Assembly (NCBI RefSeq): GCF_022213955.1
Contig: NZ_JAKNTW010000011.1
Location: 1-64,000 of the forward strand
Reading direction: 5' to 3'
From: Dolomitihabitans soli
GTDB lineage: Bacteria > Actinomycetota > Actinomycetes > Streptosporangiales > Streptosporangiaceae
DNA length: 64,000 bases
Part shown: positions 9,738 through 18,355 of the stretch, in pieces
Layout of the letters: the number at the start of each line of letters is the position of its first letter
How positions within the stretch are numbered: position 1 is the first letter of the stretch
The notes under the pieces: generated by a model
Told to the model about the DNA's origin: nothing
Database searches by the model: none
What the model saw: only the letters and a program-made list of their open reading frames with translations
Translations under genes and position numbers: made by a program

Positions 9738-9786
9738 GCACTTCACACGCCCTCTTCAGCGCCGAGGGCTGAGCGCTTCACACGCG
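9717..9786. repeat. 35-bp tandem duplication over the HATPase stop codon
   Basis: Positions 9717-9751 and 9752-9786 are identical except for two bases: 9740 (A) against G, and the final base. Each copy contains the sequence for the last residues (FSAEG) and a TGA. The first stop ends the protein, so the second copy is untranslated. This looks like a recent slippage or duplication event. Confidence 0.9.
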
Positions 9787-9903
9787 CCTCACAAGCACCG
9801 CATACACATCGCTCACGCGCCGCCGTACGGGCTGACCTCGATCGTCCGTACGGCTTCGCGGACCGCGTGGCCGGCGCCATCGATGATGGGCCGGCCTTCG
9901 TCT

Positions 9904-9980
9904 TGGTCGGGGCGGCGGGATTTGAACCCACGACTTCGTGCACCCAAAGCACGCGCGCTACCAAGCTGCGCCACGCCCCG
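9904..9980 (-). tRNA. tRNA-Pro(UGG)
   Basis: The acceptor stem pairs CGGGGCG (5') with CGCCCCG (3'). The anticodon loop TTTGGGT gives anticodon UGG. The T-loop is GTTCAAATC. A discriminator A plus encoded CCA is present (TGGT on the plus strand at 9904-9907). Divergently oriented to the neighbouring tRNA-Gly. Confidence 0.96.
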
Positions 9981-10069
9981 TGAACGTCGGTGCGCGAACG
10001 CCCGTGAACTCCGGTACGCTTACGCCCTGACGACCGGATGAAGTCTAGACCAGACAACGACCGGCTCGC

Positions 10070-10140
10070 GCGGACGTAGCTCAATGGTAGAGCCCTAGTC
10101 TTCCAAACTAGCTACGCGGGTTCGATTCCCGTCGTCCGCT
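10070..10140 (+). tRNA. tRNA-Gly(UCC)
   Basis: Acceptor stem GCGGACG pairs with CGTCCGC, followed by discriminator U. Anticodon stem CTAGT/ACTAG encloses loop CTTCCAA, giving anticodon UCC. The T-arm is GGGTTCGATTCCC. CCA is not encoded (CCG follows). A terminator begins 10 nt downstream. Confidence 0.96.
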
Positions 10141-10150
10141 CCGAATAGTG

Positions 10151-10188
10151 AAAGGCCAGGTCAACCGATGTTCGGGGACCTGGCCTTT
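10151..10188 (+). terminator. Intrinsic terminator after tRNA-Gly
   Basis: AAAGGCCAGGTC (10151-10162) pairs perfectly with GACCTGGCCTTT (10177-10188), followed by CGGCTTTT. The 12-bp stem with a short T-run ends the tRNA-Gly transcript. It may also serve the convergent DapA-like gene. Confidence 0.85.
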
Positions 10189-10241
10189 CGGCTTTTCCGA
10201 AGTTTCGACCTCGTGTCGCTTCGGTGCGAAACTGGGAAGAC

Positions 10242-11138
10242 TCAGACGGGTCCGAGCGCCGATGCGACCCGGGCGCGGTCGGATTCGGGCAGGGCGGGGC
10301 CATGGAGATCGTGGGACGCGCGGGCCGGGAGGCGGCCTTCGGCGGCGGCGATCCACATCATCCGCTGGACGTAGCCTTCGAGGGGGTCGGTGAAGGTGAC
10401 CTCCGCGAGGCGGTCCAGGCGGGCGGAGGCGGCCACGAAGTCGTCGTGGCGCCCCTGGTGATAGGCCGTGAGGACGGCGGCGGTCACGGGGACGGCCGCG
10501 GCCGCGATGCCCACCAGGGCGGCCTCGCAGCCCCACATCAGCGAAGGGCCGAACATGCGGTCCTCGCCCGTGACGGGCAGCCGGCCGGCGGCCTTGGCGA
10601 GGCCGATGGCGGTCTGACAGGCGACGGCGTCGTACAGCCGGGCCATCTTGATCGCGGCGACGCCGGGATGGGCGAGCAACGGCCGGAGGTGCTCGGCGGT
10701 GTAGGAGATCCGGCCGTCGCCGGGATAGAGGTCGAACACGATCAGCGGGATGCCCGCTTCGCGCCAGATCGCGTCGTGGTGGGCGAGCGGGTCGACGCCG
10801 GGCGGCGGCGGGAAGACCAGGAGCGCGTCGGCTCCGGCCGCCGCGCGGGCCATGGCGAGGGCGTCTCCCCCGCCGCCGACGCCCACGATCACGGGGACGC
10901 CGGTGGACTTGGCCGCGTCGAGCACCACACGCCGGGTCCCGGCGGAGAGGTACGGCCCGCGCCCGGTGTGCACGCACACGGCGAGCGCCCCGGCCCCGTC
11001 GGCGACGAGGCTGCGAAGATAGGGCTCCAGCGCCTCGTGCTCCACCTCGCCGTCGGCGTGGGCGGGAGTGAGCGCGGCGGCTGCGAGCCGCCAGCGTAGT
11101 AGTTCGCGCACCGAGGCCGCGCGATGGTCCATCTCCAC
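10242..11138 (-). CDS. Dihydrodipicolinate synthase (DapA/NAL) family protein
   Basis: TIM-barrel class I aldolase-type enzyme, 298 aa. The Schiff-base Lys is in VAAIKMARL, and a Tyr in FDLYPG sits where the family places its catalytic Tyr. The GVGGGGDALAMARAAAGADALLV segment is typical. Specificity cannot be told: DHDP synthase, 2-keto-3-deoxy-sugar-acid aldolase or N-acetylneuraminate lyase are all possible. Divergence from a Gfo/Idh/MocA oxidoreductase suggests sugar-acid catabolism rather than lysine synthesis. The start is probably GTG 11138; ATG 11132 is an alternative. A GntR-like palindrome lies in the shared promoter region. Confidence 0.85.
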   Translation of the reverse strand: MEMDHRAASVRELLRWRLAAAALTPAHADGEVEHEALEPYLRSLVADGAGALAVCVHTGRGPYLSAGTRRVVLDAAKSTGVPVIVGVGGGGDALAMARAAAGADALLVFPPPPGVDPLAHHDAIWREAGIPLIVFDLYPGDGRISYTAEHLRPLLAHPGVAAIKMARLYDAVACQTAIGLAKAAGRLPVTGEDRMFGPSLMWGCEAALVGIAAAAVPVTAAVLTAYHQGRHDDFVAASARLDRLAEVTFTDPLEGYVQRMMWIAAAEGRLPARASHDLHGPALPESDRARVASALGPV

Positions 11139-11257
11139 CGGGAGTCCTGCCTGGTTATGAGTACGACGGATAGGGGTCCCGAACGTAATCGAGTGGAGCG
11201 CGGGCCCGCAAGCCGGGTTCGGGCCGCGCCGGTTGTCACACTGCCACCCGATAGAAT

Positions 11258-11271
11258 ACGGTCCAGACCGT
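11258..11271. promoter_or_regulatory. GntR/DasR-like palindrome between divergent sugar genes
   Basis: ACGGTC-CA-GACCGT is an inverted repeat with 6-bp arms whose core GGTCCAGACC resembles HutC-type GntR sites, such as DasR's GGTCTAGACC with one central change. It lies 33 nt before the Gfo/Idh/MocA start and overlaps a -10-like TAGAAT region, so repression is plausible. No GntR gene is in the window. Confidence 0.5.
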
Positions 11272-11303
11272 AACTACGGACGTGCTCCTGGTTAGGATCG
11301 ATC

Positions 11304-12224
11304 ATGCGAATCGCGTTTGCCGGACTGGCCACCAGCCATCCCTACACCGACGCCCGGACGATCCGCGCGCTCACCGGTTGCGACCTGGTCGCCTGGGAAC
11401 CGGAGGACGATCGTCTGGCGACCTTCACCGCCGAGCACCCGGAGGCCCGGCGTGCGGCCGACCTCTCCTCACTCCTGGCCACGGAGCCGGACGGCGTGGT
11501 GATCAGCACCCGGCCCACCGAGGTCGCCGACACGCTCGCCGCCGTCCTGGCCGCCGGGATCCCGTGCTTCGTGAACAAACCGGCCGCCACGACCGCCGCG
11601 CAGCTCGCCCGGCTGGCCGACGTCGTGGCCGTCGCGCCGGAACGGGTGATGACGACCTCCGTGCTGCGGTTCGCGCCCGCCGTACTGGATCTGGGACGGC
11701 GCCTGGACCGGGCCGGGGTGCTCGCCGTGCGCGCGACCGTACGGCACGACGTGGGGCGCTGGCTGACGGGCGGCACGCCCTGGCAGGACGATCCGGAGGT
11801 GGGCGGCGGCGCCGTGGTCACCATGGGGCTGCACGGGGTGGAACTGCTGGTCGCGCTGTTCGGGCCCGACGTACGGCTGACCGGGGTCGCGGCCTCGGTG
11901 CGCCGGTACGCCGGGCTGCGCAGCGAGGACACCGCCGTGATCACCCTGGAGTGGTCCGACGGGCTCCTCGGCACCGTCGAGATGCTGGGCGTGGCGGCGA
12001 CGGAGACCTACCGGGTGACGGCGTACGGCAAGGAGGACGACCAGGAGATCGTCCTGCCCGGCGACGGCGACATGCTCGGCGGACTCGGCTACCGGGCCAC
12101 CATCGACCGGTTCCTGGAGATGGTCGGCGGCGCTCCGAGCCCTGTCCCGTGGCGGCAGACGCATGCCGTGCTGAGCCTGCTGGCGGACGCCTCCGCACGG
12201 GCACGGAGCGACAGAAGAGCCTGA
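11304..12224 (+). CDS. Gfo/Idh/MocA family NAD(P)-dependent oxidoreductase
   Basis: Probable sugar or inositol-type dehydrogenase, 306 aa. The N-terminal Rossmann fold opens with RIAFAGLATSHPY, a variant of GxGxxG. The EKP signature is represented by FVNKPAATT. A GGGAVVTMGLHGVELLVALFG segment corresponds to the GGGxxxDxGxH motif, with Asp replaced by Met. AGGATCG precedes ATG 11304. It is divergent from the DapA-like gene, which suggests a joint sugar-acid pathway. The substrate is unknown. Confidence 0.85.
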   Translation: MRIAFAGLATSHPYTDARTIRALTGCDLVAWEPEDDRLATFTAEHPEARRAADLSSLLATEPDGVVISTRPTEVADTLAAVLAAGIPCFVNKPAATTAAQLARLADVVAVAPERVMTTSVLRFAPAVLDLGRRLDRAGVLAVRATVRHDVGRWLTGGTPWQDDPEVGGGAVVTMGLHGVELLVALFGPDVRLTGVAASVRRYAGLRSEDTAVITLEWSDGLLGTVEMLGVAATETYRVTAYGKEDDQEIVLPGDGDMLGGLGYRATIDRFLEMVGGAPSPVPWRQTHAVLSLLADASARARSDRRA

Positions 12225-12296
12225 AACGGGTTTCCCCGGAGAGTGCGGGCGCGGACACTGGGTGAGGTGAGACGTACTCCCCGTAGACGTGGAGGC

Positions 12297-13670
12297 ATGG
12301 TGAACAACGCCACCCGGGTCCTGCTCGACGAGTCGCGGATCCCGCACGCCTGGTACAACATCCTGGCCGATCTCCCTTCTCCTCCCCCGCCCCCGCTGCA
12401 TCCCGGTACGCGCCGGCCGGTGGCGCCCGAGGATCTGGCGCCGTTGTTCCCGATGGAACTGATCGGGCAGGAGGCCACCGCCGACCGGTTCGTCGCGATC
12501 CCGGAGAGCGTGCGCGACGTGTACCGGTTGTGGCGGCCGACCCCGCTGATCAGGGCGAGGCGGCTGGAGCGCGCGCTCGGCACGCCGGCCCGCGTCTACT
12601 ACAAGTACGAGGGCGGCTCCCCCGCCGGGTCGCACAAGGTCAACACCGCCGTCCCGCAGGCCTACTACAACGCCCAGCAGGGCATCCGGCGGCTGACCAC
12701 CGAGACCGGCGCGGGCCAGTGGGGATCGGCGCTGGCCTTCGCCTGCGCGCAGTACGACCTGGAGTGCGAGATCTGGATGGTCCGCGCCTCCTATGACCAG
12801 AAACCGCATCGCAGGTCCCTGATGCGCGTGTACGGCGCGACCGTGCACCCCAGCCCTTCGGCGATCACCGGGGCCGGATCCGAGATCCTCGCGGCGGAGC
12901 CCGGGTCTCCCGGCAGCCTGGGGATCGCGATCAGTGAGGCCGTCGAGGCGGCCGGCGGGTCCGACGACACCCGGTACGCGCTCGGCTCGGTGCTCAACCA
13001 TGTGCTGCTGCACCAGACCGTGATCGGCGAGGAGGCGCTGGAGCAGCTGGCGGCGTTCGGGGAGACGCCCGATCTGATCGTGGGATGCACGGGCGGGGGA
13101 TCCAACTTCGCCGGGCTCATGTTCCCGTTCCTGCGGGAGAAGCTGGCGGGCCGGATCGACCCGGAGATCAGAGCGGTGGAGCCCGCCGCGTGTCCGTCCT
13201 TCACCCGGGGCACGTACGCCTACGACTACGGCGACGCCGCCGGGTTCACCCCGATGATGAAGATGTACACCCTCGGGCACGGCTTCGTGCCTGATCCGAT
13301 CCACGCCGGCGGGCTCCGATATCACGGGATGTCTCCGTTGCTGTCGCACATGTACGACCTGGGGATGTTCGGAGCGGTGGCCAGGACCCAGCGCGAGTGC
13401 TTCGAGGCGGGACTCCAGTTCGCCCGCACGGAGGGGATCGTGCCCGCGCCCGAGCCGGCCCACGCGCTCGCGGAGACCGTGGCGGAGGCGCTGAGGTGCA
13501 AGGAGACGGGCGAGCGGAAGGTGATCCTCACCGCGTTGTGCGGGCACGGGCACTTCGATCTCACTGCCTATGACCGGTATCTGGCCGGGGACATGAAGGA
13601 CGTCGCACCGGCTCAGAAGCGGATCGACCACGCGCTGGAAGGACTGCCCGCGACCGAGCCGGCCGGGTGA
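12297..13670 (+). CDS. trpB2: TrpB2-type tryptophan synthase beta-like PLP enzyme
   Basis: Fold-type II PLP enzyme of the TrpB2 class. The PLP lysine is in GSPAGSHKVN and the phosphate-binding loop is GCTGGGSNF. The C-terminal end CGHGHFDLTAYDRYL is typical of TrpB2. About 457 aa, longer than TrpB1 (about 400), as expected. No trpA or other trp gene is adjacent, so it may act as a stand-alone serine/indole synthase or a side-path enzyme. The start is ATG 12297 or GTG 12300; GGAGG lies at 12291-12295, which is close to both. A longer in-frame GTG at 12243 exists but seems non-native. Confidence 0.9.
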   Translation: MVNNATRVLLDESRIPHAWYNILADLPSPPPPPLHPGTRRPVAPEDLAPLFPMELIGQEATADRFVAIPESVRDVYRLWRPTPLIRARRLERALGTPARVYYKYEGGSPAGSHKVNTAVPQAYYNAQQGIRRLTTETGAGQWGSALAFACAQYDLECEIWMVRASYDQKPHRRSLMRVYGATVHPSPSAITGAGSEILAAEPGSPGSLGIAISEAVEAAGGSDDTRYALGSVLNHVLLHQTVIGEEALEQLAAFGETPDLIVGCTGGGSNFAGLMFPFLREKLAGRIDPEIRAVEPAACPSFTRGTYAYDYGDAAGFTPMMKMYTLGHGFVPDPIHAGGLRYHGMSPLLSHMYDLGMFGAVARTQRECFEAGLQFARTEGIVPAPEPAHALAETVAEALRCKETGERKVILTALCGHGHFDLTAYDRYLAGDMKDVAPAQKRIDHALEGLPATEPAG

Positions 13671-13962
13671 GCGCTCAGGAGAAGACCTCGGACTTCAGGT
13701 TCGCGGTCCGACAGGAAGGTCTTGAAGCCAGGCGGGCGAGGGAGCTTCGCCGACGAACTGGTGGAACACCTGCGTACAGAGCAAGATTCCTGACAGTCCG
13801 CTGGCAAAAACTCGCTTTTTTGACACACGCCGAGATTTCCCCACGTCGGGAAGATCCTCCTTGAATAGACTCTCCGTCCGACGAGTCAGATCCCCCCACA
13901 TCACCATCGGGGGTATCCCCATTCCCGTCACCGGTCAAGAAACAGGCAAAGCACGGCAGGAG
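13671..13962. other. 292-bp gap after trpB2, no clear gene
   Basis: AT-richer than its surroundings (TTTTTTGACACACGCC near 13823). No recognised ORF. A short CCCCC/GGGGG inverted pair lies around 13891-13915. It probably carries the promoter for the small ORF and phosphatase operon, but I cannot assign the -10/-35 with confidence. Confidence 0.4.
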
Positions 13963-14142
13963 ATGACGGTGACCGATTTCGACGGCGTCCTGTGCAGCGG
14001 GCTCGACGGACTCAACTGTGCGGGCCGCCCGGCCAGAGCCGCCCTCTCCGTCACGGTCGCCGAGAACGACTCGGGCGGCGCCCCTCCGAAACCGACGACG
14101 CCGGGCCACCGGCACCACACACCCGGGGCCGACGGCGTATGA
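13963..14142 (+). CDS. Small hypothetical protein translationally coupled to the SpoIIE phosphatase
   Basis: A 57-59 codon ORF (begins MTVTDFDGVLCSGLDG, ends PGHRHHTPGADGV) whose TGA overlaps the ATG of the next gene as ATGA at 14139-14142. AGGAG precedes it; GTG 13969 has the better spacing. I do not recognise a domain. The tail is rich in Pro, His and Gly. Coupling suggests a partner or leader peptide of the phosphatase, but it may also just be a leader ORF that delivers ribosomes. Confidence 0.42.
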   Translation: MTVTDFDGVLCSGLDGLNCAGRPARAALSVTVAENDSGGAPPKPTTPGHRHHTPGADGV

Positions 14143-15857
14143 GCCTCGAATTCGTGATGAACCCCGCCTCACCCGACCGGCCGAGGGTCGGCAGCCCCGC
14201 GTCCACCGAGGAACAACTCTCCCTGGTTAACGAGGCGAGCCGCCGGATCGGCAGCACGCTGGACCTGTGCCAGACGGGCCGTGAGCTGATGGAGGTGGCC
14301 GTGCCGCGCTTCGCCGACGCGGCCGGCATCTTCGTCCACGACCGGCTGGTCACCGAGGGCGACTTCCCCTCGCGGCCCACCGACGGGTCCGCGATCGTAC
14401 GGCGCATCGCCATGGGCACGGCGGACCGGCCGGACGACTACCTGGCCGCCTTCCCCCTCGACGAGATCACGTCCTATCCGGCCTGGTCGCCCCACGCCCG
14501 GTGCATGGCGACCGCGAAGCCCATCCTCTATCCCCGGATGGACGCGGGCACCGCCCGGGACATCGCCATGTCGCGGCGGCGGCCCGCGGTCGCCCCGCTG
14601 CTGGCGAACTCCTCCTTCCTCGTCGTACCGCTCCAGGCCAGAGGCAGGGTGCTCGGCCTGGTGGTCTTCACCCGCACCGCGCCGAGCCCCGCCTTCCACC
14701 CGCAGGACGTGGCGCTCGCCGAGGAGTTGGCCGGCCGTACCGCGCTCTGCCTCGACAACGCCCGCCTGTACGACCGGGAGCGGCGCACCGCGCTCACTCT
14801 GCAGAGCAGCCTGCTGCCGGCCGACCTGCCCACCGCGCCGGGGCTGGAGATCGCCTCGCGCTACCTGCCCGCCAGCGACCTGACCGGCGTCGGCGGCGAC
14901 TGGTACGACGTGATCCCGCTGCCCGGCCACCGGGTCGCCCTGGTGGTGGGCGACGTGATGGGCCACGGCACCAGGGCCGCCGCGACGATGGGCCAGCTCC
15001 GTACGGCGGCGCGCACCCTGGCGAGCATGGACCTCGACCCGCACGAGGTGCTGTTCCGGCTGAACCTCATGACCCAGGACCTGGACGCCACCCAGATCGC
15101 GACCTGCGTCTACGCCGTCTACGACCCGATCACGCACTCCTGCGCGATCGCCAGGGCGGGACACGTGCCGCCGGTGCTGCTCGGCCCCGACGGGCGCACC
15201 GAGCTGATCGACCTGCCGCCGGGGCTGCCGCTGGGCATCGGCGGCGACCCGTTCGAGATGCGCGAGCTGATCCTGCCGACCGGCAGCGTGCTCACGCTCT
15301 ACACCGACGGGCTGGTCGAGAGCAGGGACCGCGACCTCGACTCCGGCATCAGGGACCTGCGGCGGTTACTGGAGTGCGCCCACGACGACCTGGAGGACCT
15401 GTGCGACGCCACGATCGCCACCCAGCGTCCCGGTGACGAGCGTGACGACATCGCCCTCATGCTCGCCCGGGTCCACGACCTCTCCCCCGCCGAGTTCGTC
15501 ACCTGGACGCTGCCGTTCGACGCGCGGTCGGCCGGCGAGGCGAGACGCCTGGTCCGCGCCACGCTGCGCGCCTGGGGGCAGATCTCCATCCTGGACGCGA
15601 CCGAGCTGATGGTCAGCGAACTCGTCGCGAACGCCGTCAACTACGGGACCGGGCCGATCGAGCTGCGCCTGCTGCGCGGCGCCACGCTGCTCTGCGAGGT
15701 CGCCGACCGGTCTCCGCAGCGTCCCACGCTGCTCCATCCCGACCTGGACGACGAGGCGGGCCGCGGGCTCAACCTGGTCAACCGGCTCGCCTACCGCTGG
15801 GGCAGCAGGCCCACGCCCATCGGCAAGATCGTGTGGTGCGAGGTTCGCCTGCCGTGA
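14139..15857 (+). CDS. GAF - SpoIIE-type PP2C phosphatase - HATPase regulator
   Basis: Multi-domain partner-switching protein (572 aa). An N-terminal GAF-like sensor (residues about 25-205, LSLVNEASRRIGSTLDL) is followed by a SpoIIE/RsbU phosphatase with metal-binding Asp motifs (DWYDVIPL, VGDVMGHGTRAAATM, RPGDERDDIALM). The C-terminal RsbW-like HATPase has N-box MVSELVANAVNYG and G-box GRGLNLVNRL. Phosphatase and kinase activities on one chain would act in opposite directions on anti-sigma-antagonist proteins. Start ATG 14139 overlaps the preceding small ORF. No anti-sigma antagonist is adjacent, so the target lies elsewhere. Confidence 0.9.
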   Translation: MSLEFVMNPASPDRPRVGSPASTEEQLSLVNEASRRIGSTLDLCQTGRELMEVAVPRFADAAGIFVHDRLVTEGDFPSRPTDGSAIVRRIAMGTADRPDDYLAAFPLDEITSYPAWSPHARCMATAKPILYPRMDAGTARDIAMSRRRPAVAPLLANSSFLVVPLQARGRVLGLVVFTRTAPSPAFHPQDVALAEELAGRTALCLDNARLYDRERRTALTLQSSLLPADLPTAPGLEIASRYLPASDLTGVGGDWYDVIPLPGHRVALVVGDVMGHGTRAAATMGQLRTAARTLASMDLDPHEVLFRLNLMTQDLDATQIATCVYAVYDPITHSCAIARAGHVPPVLLGPDGRTELIDLPPGLPLGIGGDPFEMRELILPTGSVLTLYTDGLVESRDRDLDSGIRDLRRLLECAHDDLEDLCDATIATQRPGDERDDIALMLARVHDLSPAEFVTWTLPFDARSAGEARRLVRATLRAWGQISILDATELMVSELVANAVNYGTGPIELRLLRGATLLCEVADRSPQRPTLLHPDLDDEAGRGLNLVNRLAYRWGSRPTPIGKIVWCEVRLP

Positions 15858-15877
15858 GCTCAGGGCAGAGTGGCAGC

Positions 15878-17230
15878 ATGGCTGAGGAAGAGTACGACGT
15901 CATCGTGGTGGGTCTCGGACCGGGCGGCGAGGACGCCGCGGGGAGGCTGGCGGCGGCCGGGCTGCGGGTCGCCGGCGTGGAGGCGGGCCTGACCGGCGGC
16001 GAGTGCCCCTACTGGGGATGCGTGCCGTCCAAGATGATGATCCGGGCCGCCGATCTGATCGCGGAGACCCGGCGGGTCCCCGGGATGGCGGGCCGGTCGA
16101 GCGTGACGCCCGACTGGTCGCCGGTCGCCAGGCGGATCCGCGAGGAGGCCACCGACGACTGGGACGACAAGGTCGCGGTCGACCGCTTCATCGGCAAGGG
16201 CGGCCACTTCGTGCGCGGCCGGGGGCGGATCACCGGTCCCGGCGAGGTCACCGTCGACGGCGAACGGGTGTTGCGGGCCCGCAGGGGCATCGTGCTCGCC
16301 ACCGGCACCGAGCCGGCCGTGCCCCCGATCCCCGGCCTGTCCGGCACGCCGTACTGGACCAACCATCAGGCGATCGAGACCGAGAGCGTGCCCGGGTCGC
16401 TGATCGTGCTCGGCGGCGGGGCGATCGGAGTCGAGCTGGCGCAGGTGTTCGCCAGGTTCGGGGCCTCGGTGACCGTGGTCGAGGCGATGGACCGGCTGAT
16501 CCCGCTGGAGGAGCCGGAGGCGAGCGGGCTGGTCGCCGGCGCGTTCGAGCGCGACGGCATCGAGGTGCGGACCGGTGCGAAGGCGACCGGGGTATCCCAT
16601 GACGGGCGGCTGTTCACGCTGGAGGTCAAGGGCGGCTCCGCCGTACGGGCCGAGCGGTTGCTGGTGGCGACCGGGCGGCGGACCGGTCTGGCGGCGCTCG
16701 GGCTCGGCGCGGTCGGGCTCGACGAGTCGGCCGGGTCGATCGAGACCGACGGGCGGATGCGCGCGGCGGAGGGCGTGTGGGCGCTGGGTGACATCACCGG
16801 CAGGGGTGCGTTCACCCACATGTCGATGTATCAGGCGAACATCGTGGTCAACGACATCCTGGGCGAGCCCGTGCACGATGCCGAGTATCACGCGGTGCCC
16901 CGGGTGACCTTCACCGACCCCGAAGTGGGCGCCGTCGGGCTGACCGAGGCGCAGGCCCGTGAGAAGGGGCTCGACGTCCGGGTGGCGACGACCGACCTGG
17001 CGGCCTCCGCGCGCGGCTGGATCTACCGCGCCGAGGGGCTCGTCAAGCTGGTGGCCGACGGCGCCACGCTGGTCGGCGCGACCAGCGTGGGTCCCTGTGG
17101 CGGCGAGGTGCTCGGGCTGCTCACCCTGGCCGTGCACGAGCGGGTGCCGGTGCCGCGACTCAGGGAGATGATCTACGCCTACCCGACGTTCCACCGGGCG
17201 GTCGAGGCCGCCCTGCACGAGCTCCGGTGA
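15878..17230 (+). CDS. FAD-dependent pyridine nucleotide-disulfide oxidoreductase
   Basis: About 450-aa flavoprotein with FAD motif VVGLGPGGEDAAGRL, redox pair in GGECPYWGCVPSK (CxxxxC) and NAD(P) motif VLGGGAIGVELAQVF. GxxALGDITG is the second FAD contact. It resembles mercuric reductase or lipoamide dehydrogenase, but the dimer-interface HPxxxE dyad is replaced: the sequence reads IYAYPTFHRAVEA, with Tyr in place of the catalytic His. That argues against true lipoamide dehydrogenase. Start ATG 15878 (MAEEEYDVIVVG). The last 71 nt overlap the convergent permease gene. Confidence 0.88.
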   Translation: MAEEEYDVIVVGLGPGGEDAAGRLAAAGLRVAGVEAGLTGGECPYWGCVPSKMMIRAADLIAETRRVPGMAGRSSVTPDWSPVARRIREEATDDWDDKVAVDRFIGKGGHFVRGRGRITGPGEVTVDGERVLRARRGIVLATGTEPAVPPIPGLSGTPYWTNHQAIETESVPGSLIVLGGGAIGVELAQVFARFGASVTVVEAMDRLIPLEEPEASGLVAGAFERDGIEVRTGAKATGVSHDGRLFTLEVKGGSAVRAERLLVATGRRTGLAALGLGAVGLDESAGSIETDGRMRAAEGVWALGDITGRGAFTHMSMYQANIVVNDILGEPVHDAEYHAVPRVTFTDPEVGAVGLTEAQAREKGLDVRVATTDLAASARGWIYRAEGLVKLVADGATLVGATSVGPCGGEVLGLLTLAVHERVPVPRLREMIYAYPTFHRAVEAALHELR

Positions 17231-18257
17231 CCTCCCCCGGCCCGCCGGTGATCAGTGGGATCGCCCAGCGGGTCTCCGGGTCGGCGTCCACGAGCAGCGC
17301 CCTGACCAGGGCGCTGAGCGGCACCGCGAGCACGGCGCCGAGCGGGCCGAGCACCAGGGTCCACACCAGCAGCGACATGATGGTGAGCGTGGTCGACAAC
17401 CCCGCCGACCGCCCGGCGAACTTCGGCTGGATGAGTGACTGGATCACGAAGTTCAGCGCGCTGTAGATGACGATGACCCAGATCATGGTGACCGGTCCCG
17501 AGTCGAGCAACGCCAGCAGGGCGGGAGGCACCAGCCCGACGACGAACCCGATGTTGGGAATGTAGTTGGTGATGAACGCCAGCAGTCCCCACAACAGGGG
17601 CAACGGCACGCCGATCAGCCACAGGGCCAGCGCGTCGAGCACGGCCACGATGAGGCCGAAGACGCTGGTGACCACCAGGTAGCGGCAGGTGCCGCGGGCG
17701 AACTCGCGCAGCGCGCCGACCAGCTCGGGCCTGGCTGGGGCGAGGGCCCTGATGGCGTCCTGCAGGAAGGTGGCGTCCAGGCTCATGCCGTACGCCAGGA
17801 GGATGACCAGCAGGAGTGCCGTGGCGATGCCGAGCAGGCTGGTCAGCAGGCCCTGCGCGACCGCCAGGAGCCGGCCGGGGTCGATGCCGCGCAGCACCGC
17901 CTGGACCTGCTCCGGGGTGACGCCGAACGTGCCGAGCCACCGGGTCGCCTCCGCCAGCAGCGCGGTGTACTGCGTCGCGTAGGCCGGGAGCAGCGCCGCG
18001 AGCTGGGCGATCGAGATCGCCAGCGACGCGATCAGCGCCACGATCACCAGCAGGATCACCAGGAGCGGGACCGTGACCAGCAGCCACCCGGGCGCGCCCC
18101 TGCGGCGCAGCCAGACCCGCAGCGGGCTGACCGCGATGATCAGCGTCAGGGCGAGGAACGCGGGCCCCGCCACCTCGCTCACCGCCTGGATCCCGAACAG
18201 CACCAGCACGGCCGCGCCCATCCCGAGCAGCAGCCGCAGACCTCGCGAGAAGCTCAT
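17160..18257 (-). CDS. AI-2E family transporter (PerM-type membrane protein)
   Basis: Polytopic membrane protein (365 aa) with about eight hydrophobic segments. It has the family core ITNYIPNIGFVVGLVPPALLALL and the C-terminal LGPLGAVLAVPLSALVRALL. Family members export autoinducer-2 or act as Na+/H+ antiporters; the substrate here is unknown. The basic Pro-rich tail (GARAGRPRPPGGTSGRRR) is encoded by DNA shared antisense with the end of the preceding oxidoreductase, so it may be a secondary extension. It is divergent from the next MFS gene. Confidence 0.9.
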   Translation of the reverse strand: MSFSRGLRLLLGMGAAVLVLFGIQAVSEVAGPAFLALTLIIAVSPLRVWLRRRGAPGWLLVTVPLLVILLVIVALIASLAISIAQLAALLPAYATQYTALLAEATRWLGTFGVTPEQVQAVLRGIDPGRLLAVAQGLLTSLLGIATALLLVILLAYGMSLDATFLQDAIRALAPARPELVGALREFARGTCRYLVVTSVFGLIVAVLDALALWLIGVPLPLLWGLLAFITNYIPNIGFVVGLVPPALLALLDSGPVTMIWVIVIYSALNFVIQSLIQPKFAGRSAGLSTTLTIMSLLVWTLVLGPLGAVLAVPLSALVRALLVDADPETRWAIPLITGGPGEVTGARAGRPRPPGGTSGRRRSSP

Positions 18258-18355
18258 TCAGCACACTCTGTCGTAGAGAATGCACTATCTGTCACCGCCA
18301 CGCCCGCGATAACATGCACGGTACATATGTCGCCGTTGGTTGGGAGAAGCCCCGC

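Noticed and set aside
11469-13631. 720-codon minus-strand frame across the oxidoreductase and trpB2 genes
   Set aside because: Antisense to two genes with clear catalytic motifs; low-complexity composition and no recognisable domain.
13667-13864. 65-codon ORF overlapping the trpB2 stop by GTGA
   Set aside because: Attractive overlap, but no ribosome binding site of its own and a composition unlike proteins. I treat the region as intergenic.
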